Source: Bosea sp. AS-1 (GTDB lineage Bacteria > Pseudomonadota > Alphaproteobacteria > Rhizobiales > Beijerinckiaceae). Taken from it: a stretch of DNA of 64,000 nt. A program made the position numbers and the translations under genes. The notes below the pieces were generated by a model. That model was not told the origin of the DNA and did not search any database. It worked only from the letters and a program-made list of their open reading frames with translations. Of this stretch, positions 58,493-64,000 are shown piece by piece; position 1 is the first letter of the stretch; every line of letters starts with the position of its first letter. The stretch spans positions 2,886,501 through 2,950,500 of the forward strand of contig NZ_CP022372.1 in assembly GCF_002220095.1 (NCBI RefSeq), read 5' to 3'.

Positions 58493-59296
58493 TCAGGCGA
58501 CCGGCGCGACCGGCGCGGCGTGGTCCATCTTCCAGTAGCAGCGCCGGGCATTCTCGGTCGTGATCCGCGCGACTTCGTCGAAATCAACGCCTATCGTATC
58601 GGCCAGGACCTTCGCCGTTTCAACGACATAGGACGGCTCGTTACGCTTGCCTCTGAACGGGACGGGGGCGAGATAAGGAGCATCCGTCTCGATTAAAAGG
58701 CGCTCACGCGGGATCATGCGGGCGATGCGGCGCAGGTTTTCCGAAGTCTTGAACGTCAGAATGCCCGAGAACGACACGTAGAGACCGAGCTCGACCCCGG
58801 TCATCGCCAGCGCCTCACCGGCCGTGAAGCAATGCAGGATGGCGGGGAAGGCACCCTTCCCCATCTCCTCCCGCAAGATCGCGATCATGTCGTCATCGGC
58901 TTCGCGAGCGTGGATGACGAGCGGGAGCTGCGTCTCGCGCGCTGCGGCGATGTGGGTGCGCAGTCCCTGTGCCTGTGCGGCACGCGGGCTTGAATCGTAG
59001 TGATAATCGAGCCCGGCTTCGCCAATGGCGACGCAGCGCGGGTGGCGTGACAGCTCCACGAGCCGATCGGCCGTGACATCGAGCTCCTCATGCGCCTGAT
59101 GCGGATGGGTCCCGACCGAGAACCAGACCGAGGGAAACCGTTCCGCGATCGCGGCGTAATCCGCGAAGCGGGCCACCCGCGTCGAGATCGTCACCATCCG
59201 GCCGACACCGGCGCCCTCGGCTCGCGCGACATAGGCCGCCAGGTCTTCGGCAAAGTCCGGAAAGTCGAGGTGACAATGCGTGTCGATCAGCATCAC
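58493..59296 (-). CDS. TatD-family metal-dependent hydrolase
   Basis: A 267-residue TIM-barrel hydrolase with the metal ligands of TatD DNases: [11 protein letters not shown] at the start, [24 protein letters not shown] and the final [20 protein letters not shown]. Relatives have 3'-5' exonuclease activity on DNA. The ATG overlaps the metG stop (ATGA at 59293-59296), so translation is coupled. Confidence 0.94.
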   Translation of the reverse strand: MMLIDTHCHLDFPDFAEDLAAYVARAEGAGVGRMVTISTRVARFADYAAIAERFPSVWFSVGTHPHQAHEELDVTADRLVELSRHPRCVAIGEAGLDYHYDSSPRAAQAQGLRTHIAAARETQLPLVIHAREADDDMIAILREEMGKGAFPAILHCFTAGEALAMTGVELGLYVSFSGILTFKTSENLRRIARMIPRERLLIETDAPYLAPVPFRGKRNEPSYVVETAKVLADTIGVDFDEVARITTENARRCYWKMDHAAPVAPVA

Positions 59297-60852
59297 GCGG
59301 CCTGACCGTCTTCCGGCTCGACATAGCGCGGGAAGACAGCACTTGGCGTCGGCAGCGGCGTGCCGCTGACCAGACGTCCGGCCTTCCCGAGCGCAGCGAA
59401 GCTTCGCGCCTCGGGAGCCGCGGCGAGCAGATCAAGGAGCTTGCCGGCGGCCACCGGCATCACCGGCTGGACCAGGATCGCGATCTGCCGGATGACCTCG
59501 ATCGTGACATAGAGCACGGTATCGCGGCGAGCCGGATCGGTCTTGGTCAGGCGCCAGGGTTCGTTGCCGGCGAAATAACGATTGGCCTCCGCTACGACGG
59601 CCCAGATCTCGGCCAGCACCGTGTGAAGCGCGAAATCCTGCATCGCCGTCCGCGCGTTGGCGAGCGCACCGTCCGCCATGGCGAGCATGGCGTGGTCCGC
59701 CTCGGTCAGCGCCCCGCAAGGCGGCACCCTGCCCTCGCAGTTCTTGGCGATCATCGAGAGCGAGCGCTGCGCCAGATTGCCGAGATCGTTGGCGAGATCG
59801 GCATTGATCCGCCCGACGATAGCGTCGTGGCTGCAATTGCCGTCCTGGCCGAAGGAGACCTCGCGCAGGAAGAAATAGCGCAGCTGGTCGACGCCATAGG
59901 TCGCAGCCAGGTCGAAGGGATCGACCACATTGCCGAGCGACTTCGACATCTTCGTGCCCTTGTTGAGCAGGAAGCCGTGGCCGAAGACGCGCTTCGGCAG
60001 AGGCAAGCCGGCCGACATCAGGAAGGCCGGCCAGTAGACCGCGTGGAAGCGCACGATGTCCTTGCCGATGATATGGACATCGGCCGGCCAGTAATGCGCG
60101 CGCGGGCTCTCCGGATCGGGAAAGCCCGTTCCGGTCAGATAGTTGTTGAGCGCGTCGACCCAGACATACATGACGTGCTTGGGGTCGCCCGGCACCGGCA
60201 AGCCCCAGTCGAAGGTCGTGCGGCTGATCGAAAGGTCCTCCAGCCCGCTCTTCACGAAGGAAACGATCTCGTTCCGGCGCGTCTCCGGCGAAATGAAGTC
60301 CGGGACATCGTCATAGAGCTTCAGCAGCGCGTCCTGGTACTTGGCGAGGCGGAAGAAGTAACTCTCCTCCTCGACCCATTCGACCGGCGTCCCCTGCCCG
60401 CCGAGCCGCGTTCCGTCAGGCTGGAGAGTCGTCTCCTCCTCGCCATAGAATGCCTCGTCGCGCACCGAATACCAGCCGGAATACTTGGCAAGGTAGATGT
60501 CGCCATTGGCCTCCATCCGCCGCCAAAGCTCGTCGGTAGAGACCTTGTGGTCCGGGTCGGTGGTGCGGATGAAGCGGTCGAAGGAGCAGCCGAGCGAGCG
60601 CTCCATCTCCTGGAAACGCCCGGCGATCTTGTCGACGAATTCCTTCGGCGACAGGCCGTTCTGGGCGGCGGTGCGCGCGACCTTCTGGCCGTGCTCGTCA
60701 GTGCCGGTCATGGCGAACACGTCGTAGCCATCGAGCCGCTTGAAGCGCGCGATCGCGTCGGCGGCCACCATCTCATAGGCGTGGCCGATATGCGGCGGCC
60801 CGTTCGTGTAGTGGATCGCGGTCGTCAGGTAGAATTTCGGGGCCGTGGCCAT
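59293..60852 (-). CDS. metG: Methionyl-tRNA synthetase
   Basis: A 519-residue class I aminoacyl-tRNA synthetase. It has the HIGH-type motif [20 protein letters not shown] and the KMSKS loop [18 protein letters not shown]. It lacks the C-terminal tRNA-binding (EMAP-like) domain of the E. coli enzyme, which is normal for this group. It begins 21 bp after the holB stop. Confidence 0.97.
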   Translation of the reverse strand: MATAPKFYLTTAIHYTNGPPHIGHAYEMVAADAIARFKRLDGYDVFAMTGTDEHGQKVARTAAQNGLSPKEFVDKIAGRFQEMERSLGCSFDRFIRTTDPDHKVSTDELWRRMEANGDIYLAKYSGWYSVRDEAFYGEEETTLQPDGTRLGGQGTPVEWVEEESYFFRLAKYQDALLKLYDDVPDFISPETRRNEIVSFVKSGLEDLSISRTTFDWGLPVPGDPKHVMYVWVDALNNYLTGTGFPDPESPRAHYWPADVHIIGKDIVRFHAVYWPAFLMSAGLPLPKRVFGHGFLLNKGTKMSKSLGNVVDPFDLAATYGVDQLRYFFLREVSFGQDGNCSHDAIVGRINADLANDLGNLAQRSLSMIAKNCEGRVPPCGALTEADHAMLAMADGALANARTAMQDFALHTVLAEIWAVVAEANRYFAGNEPWRLTKTDPARRDTVLYVTIEVIRQIAILVQPVMPVAAGKLLDLLAAAPEARSFAALGKAGRLVSGTPLPTPSAVFPRYVEPEDGQAA

Positions 60853-60873
60853 CGTCTGTCCGAAAGCTTCGCT

Positions 60874-61947
60874 TCACGCTGCGCGCGAGCGGGAAACCGC
60901 AGCCGACAGATCATGAAACATCGACATCACCAGCGGGCGGCGGTCGAGATTATAGGTCTCGACCTCACGCGCTGAACGTTCCAGCTTTTCCCATACCTCC
61001 GCCAACGGTGCAAGGCGCGCCGGTTGCGCTGCAGCATGCGCGTGGAGATGGTCGGAGAGCCAGCCCTGTATCGTCTCGATCATCACAGCGAAGTCGCGCT
61101 CGCCCGCCTTTCCGGCGACATCCTCGGCCAGCGCCAGCAGGGCGTTGAGGTCGATCTGGGGCAGAGCGTCGAGCCGGGCCCGCACCGCCTCGACCAACGC
61201 CAGCGTCTCGGGATCGACATAGGTGAGCGCCCGCTTCACCGAGCCTTCGGCCAGCGAAGCGGCACGCTCCAGTGCGGATTGGTCGAAGGGCGTCTCCATG
61301 CGCTCCAGGGCCATACGGCCGGCTTCGACAACATCCGCTGCCGACAGCGGCTCGAAGCTCAGGAGCCGGCAGCGTGATCGGATCGTCGGCAGAAGTCGGC
61401 CCGGCGCATGAGCGACGATCAGGAACAGCGCCTGTGGGGGCGGCTCTTCCAGCAGCTTCAGCAGCGCATTCGCGGTCGGTCGGTCCATGTCCTCGGCGGA
61501 ATCGACGATGCAGACGCGCCAGCCACCCTCTGCAGCGCTGGCACCGAAACGGTCGATCACGCGCCGCGCGGCGTCGACGGGGATATTGCTGGTGTAGCTC
61601 TTGCCATCGGGCTTCAGGCTGCGCCGCAGGAGATGCAGGTCGGGGTGCGACCGGGCCATGACGCGTCGCGTCGCCGGGTCTGTCTCAGCGATGGCGAGGC
61701 TATCGCTGCGTGCCGCCCTTGCCGAAGGAGCGCCCGCGGCCAACATGAATCGTGCGGCGCGATAGGCGAAGCTCGCCTTGCCGATGCCCTCGGGGCCGCC
61801 GAGCAGCCAGGCGTGATGCATCCGGCCGCCACGCAGCGCGTCGAGAAAGGCGCGCTCCTGTACCGCATGGCCGATCAGCGCGAGCGTCTCGCGCGGGTGC
61901 GGCGCAATCGGTAGCCGGTCGGGTTCGTCGCTCGTCTCGCGCATCAA
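60874..61947 (-). CDS. holB: DNA polymerase III subunit delta'
   Basis: A 357-residue clamp-loader subunit. The RecA-like fold is seen in HHAWLLGGPEGIGKASFAYR (degenerate P-loop), VIDRFGASAAEGGWRVCIVD and NALLKLLEEPPPQALFLIVA (SRC-type follow-up RSRCRLLSFEPL). The start at 61947 overlaps the tmk stop by 4 bp. Order dac-tmk-holB-metG-tatD-MBL is a standard alphaproteobacterial run. Confidence 0.93.
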   Translation of the reverse strand: MMRETSDEPDRLPIAPHPRETLALIGHAVQERAFLDALRGGRMHHAWLLGGPEGIGKASFAYRAARFMLAAGAPSARAARSDSLAIAETDPATRRVMARSHPDLHLLRRSLKPDGKSYTSNIPVDAARRVIDRFGASAAEGGWRVCIVDSAEDMDRPTANALLKLLEEPPPQALFLIVAHAPGRLLPTIRSRCRLLSFEPLSAADVVEAGRMALERMETPFDQSALERAASLAEGSVKRALTYVDPETLALVEAVRARLDALPQIDLNALLALAEDVAGKAGERDFAVMIETIQGWLSDHLHAHAAAQPARLAPLAEVWEKLERSAREVETYNLDRRPLVMSMFHDLSAAVSRSRAA

Positions 61948-62594
61948 GGCTCTCGTGTCGTCATCAGGCGCTCGCTCAGCGCGGCCCAGGCCGCATCCGC
62001 CAATGCGGCCGGAGACTTGTCGGCGTCGAGCACGACGCAGCGCTGCGGTTCCCGGCGAGCAATTTCCAGGTAAGCCTCGCGCAGTCTGCGGTGGAAGGTG
62101 AGGGTTTCGCTTTCGAAGCGATCGACGCTTTCGCCGGGGCTGCGGCGCCGGGCGGCACGGGCGAGGCCGATTTCCGGGTCGAGATCGAGGATCAATGTCA
62201 GCTTCGGCATGAGCCCGTCGACGGTGACCTGCTCCAACTCTTTGAGCAGGCCGGCATCGATATCGCCGAGCACGCCCTGATAGACGCGGGTTGAATCGAT
62301 GAAGCGATCGCAGATCACCCAGTTGTCCTGCGACAGTGCCGGGCGGATCAGACGGTCGATATGGTCGATGCGTGCAGCCGAGAACATCAGCGCCTCGGCA
62401 AAGGCACCATATTCCTTGATCCGGCCAGCGAGGACGGCCTCGCGAATGGCTTCTGCCTTTGGCGAGCCACCGGGCTCGCGCGTCGTCACGACGCTCGCGC
62501 CGTCCGCGCGCAACCTTTCCGACAAGGCGCGTGCCAGCGTCGATTTGCCGGCGCCCTCGCCGCCCTCGAGCGTGATGAAATGTCCCCGGCTCAC
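61944..62594 (-). CDS. tmk: Thymidylate kinase
   Basis: A 216-residue kinase that makes dTDP from dTMP. P-loop ITLEGGEGAGKSTLARALSE, the DR(Y/F) motif DRFIDSTRVYQGVLG and the lid region ARRRSPGESVDRFESE are visible. The start is a GTG at 62594 (GTGAGCCGGGGACATTTC), one base after the carboxypeptidase stop; the longer frame runs into that gene. It is coupled to holB by a 4-bp overlap. Confidence 0.94.
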   Translation of the reverse strand: MSRGHFITLEGGEGAGKSTLARALSERLRADGASVVTTREPGGSPKAEAIREAVLAGRIKEYGAFAEALMFSAARIDHIDRLIRPALSQDNWVICDRFIDSTRVYQGVLGDIDAGLLKELEQVTVDGLMPKLTLILDLDPEIGLARAARRRSPGESVDRFESETLTFHRRLREAYLEIARREPQRCVVLDADKSPAALADAAWAALSERLMTTREP

Positions 62595-62595
62595 G

Positions 62596-63825
62596 TCAGG
62601 ACCGCGTGACCCGGGCGAGCGCCTGCCGAACCCAACCGGTCGACAGCTCGAGCAAGGCATCCAGCGCCCGGCTTTGCAAGCTTCCGGCTTTCACCGTCTC
62701 TGCCGCGTAGAGCGGGACCTCCAGCGTCTTCACCTCTCCGCGCGAGACGACAAGCTGCGCGACGGCTGCGCCTTCCCGCACCGGCACGCTCAACGGCCCC
62801 TGATAGACGATCCGGGCGGAAAGACGCTCGCCGGTGCCGCGTGGCAGCAGCAGACTGACCGCGCCTTTCGTGCGCAGGGCGATACGGCCTTTCTCGCCGC
62901 CATAGACGCTTGCCTCGCCGACCACCTCACCATCGGAAAAGAGCTGACGCTTCTCGAAGGCACGAAAACCCCATTCGAGCAATTTGCGCGCCTCGGCGGC
63001 GCGGTCCCGCCCCGTCTTGAGTCCGTTGACGACAACGATCAGCCGTTGGCCATTCTCGATAGCCGAACCGACCAGCCCGTAGCCGGATTCCTCCAGATCG
63101 CCGGTCTGCAGTCCGTCCGCACCGATCTCCATCGTCAGCAGCGGATTGCGGTTCACCTGGCGGATCTTGTTCCAGGTGAATTCCTTCTGGCCGAAGATTT
63201 TATAGAGCTCGGGATAGGTCTTGATGATGTGGTTCGCCAATAGGGCGAGCTCGCGGGCCGTGACCCGCTGTTCCGGATCGGGCATGCCGGTCGCGTTGCG
63301 GAAGACCGACTTTGTCAGGCCAAGCGCCCTCACCCGCTCCGTCATGACCCGGGCGAAGGTCGCCTCGTCGCCGGCGATGGCTTCAGCGAGTGCGATCGCC
63401 GCGTCGTTCCCAGCCTGGACGATCAACCCTTGCAGAATGTCGGAGAGTTTGATCCGGCTGCGTACCGCCGCGAACATGGTCGTGCCACGCGCCGGCGCCC
63501 CGCCCTTGCGCCAGGCATTCTCGGAAATGCCGATTTCGCTGTCGAGATTGAGACGTCCTGCGCCGATTTCCTGGAAAGCGACGAGCGCCGTCGCGATCTT
63601 GGCCATGCTGGCCGGCACCATCGGGTCATCGGCCGCCTTCTCGTAGAGAACGGCACCGCTATCCGAATCGAGCAGGAAGGCGAAGGGTGCTGGCGACTGG
63701 AAATTCTGTGCGCGCGCTGCGGGAGCCGAGGCACAAGCCAGAAAAGCCAGCATCAACCCGCGTGCAAGCTTTCCGATCGTCCGGGAAGGCCTGCCTTGCG
63801 ATGTCGGATGGAACGCCGCGCTCAT
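62596..63825 (-). CDS. D-alanyl-D-alanine carboxypeptidase family protein (S11), altered motifs
   Basis: A 409-residue S11 (DacA/DacC/DacF-like) protein. Signal peptide at residues ~1-40 (LMLAFLACASAPAARAQ), then the penicillin-binding fold and a C-terminal beta domain (DUF1958/PBP5_C type) with a final amphipathic helix. The nucleophile motif SMAK (Ser73-Lys76) is intact, but the SXN motif reads AGN (138-140) and the KTG motif reads QTG (240-242). So two of the three active-site motifs differ from the family rule, and activity may be weak or altered. First full gene of the housekeeping run. Confidence 0.88.
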   Translation of the reverse strand: MSAAFHPTSQGRPSRTIGKLARGLMLAFLACASAPAARAQNFQSPAPFAFLLDSDSGAVLYEKAADDPMVPASMAKIATALVAFQEIGAGRLNLDSEIGISENAWRKGGAPARGTTMFAAVRSRIKLSDILQGLIVQAGNDAAIALAEAIAGDEATFARVMTERVRALGLTKSVFRNATGMPDPEQRVTARELALLANHIIKTYPELYKIFGQKEFTWNKIRQVNRNPLLTMEIGADGLQTGDLEESGYGLVGSAIENGQRLIVVVNGLKTGRDRAAEARKLLEWGFRAFEKRQLFSDGEVVGEASVYGGEKGRIALRTKGAVSLLLPRGTGERLSARIVYQGPLSVPVREGAAVAQLVVSRGEVKTLEVPLYAAETVKAGSLQSRALDALLELSTGWVRQALARVTRS

Positions 63826-63874
63826 GCTCCGATCAGAAGCAGAGCACCATGGCTCCGGTCAAGCCGGTCGAGCG

Positions 63875-64000
63875 TCAATTCCGCGCCAGGGACTGCAAGG
63901 GCTGCGGCGCGAGGTGGTTCAACGGATGCTTGCTGGAGAAGCGCTCAATCGGCTTCTTCTCGGGCGCAGCGAACAGGCTCGCAACATTGGCGCGGGCCGG
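63875..64000 (-). CDS. C-terminal end of a gene, possibly RlpA-like septal ring protein (partial)
   Basis: Only the last 41 codons are in the window (ending ...PLQSLARN then TGA at 63875-63877). The piece has no diagnostic motif. The assignment as septal ring lytic transglycosylase RlpA comes only from the gene order rlpA-dac-tmk-holB-metG that is common in this order of bacteria. Confidence 0.4.
   Translation of the reverse strand, partial: PARANVASLFAAPEKKPIERFSSKHPLNHLAPQPLQSLARN

Overview
The window is GC-rich (roughly two thirds G+C by eye) and densely coding. It reads as chromosome of an alphaproteobacterium of the order Hyphomicrobiales (Rhizobiales). The protein flavour is most like Bosea or a close relative; that genus call is inference from gene content and conserved gene order, not from a marker search. 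No tRNA, rRNA, IS element, phage gene or CRISPR array was seen, and no gap between genes exceeds about 290 bp.

Layout. (1) 1-18.3 kb is mixed housekeeping: the N-terminal part of gyrA (minus), marC, an ArsR/AHSA1 pair with its own operator, a ClpP paralogue, an M20 amidohydrolase, an exported MetX-like alpha/beta hydrolase, an AsmA protein, a DUF2865 protein, a MAPEG protein, guaB, an MFS pump, ppx-rlmE and glpK. (2) 18.2-32.1 kb is a catabolic block. A LysR regulator diverges from an FAD oxidoreductase, a NitT/TauT-type ABC importer and an SDR dehydrogenase. These are followed by a pca/qui operon (pcaD-C-H-G-F-I-J-quiC) behind a near-perfect PcaQ box. The operon would convert dehydroshikimate to protocatechuate and then through the beta-ketoadipate pathway to succinyl-CoA and acetyl-CoA; pcaB is missing here. 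(3) 32.4-35.4 kb carries a DoxX protein, an encapsulin shell with its DyP peroxidase cargo (C-terminal targeting peptide visible), a short orphan gene and a DUF2171 protein.

(4) 35.5-57.6 kb is a stress island: ClpB, a membrane histidine kinase, a sigma-54-type response regulator, CbpM, CbpA, a double-CDGSH protein, DnaK, Hsp20, a small exported protein, GrpE, HdeD, a CDF metal transporter, an MscS channel, a DUF2474/CydX-like peptide, CydB, CydA, an FdhF/YdeP molybdoenzyme, a bestrophin and a small charged protein. The most striking finding is regulatory. Four promoters in this island (clpB, hsp20, hdeD, bestrophin) each have a -24/-12 sigma-54 element, and each has a pair of 13-bp dyads (RGACA-N3-TGTCS) spaced 22-23 bp centre to centre. 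The pair is centred 84-85 bp upstream of the -12 GC in all four cases. With the response regulator and kinase encoded in the same island, this looks like a self-contained sigma-54 regulon that deploys a complete disaggregase set (ClpB, DnaK, CbpA, GrpE, Hsp20) together with envelope proteins.

(5) 57.7-64 kb is a conserved housekeeping run on the minus strand: an RlpA-like end (partial), a D-Ala-D-Ala carboxypeptidase homologue with altered active-site motifs, tmk, holB, metG, tatD and an MBL-fold hydrolase. Start codons were chosen from ribosome-binding sites, overlaps and family length; several differ from the longest open frame.
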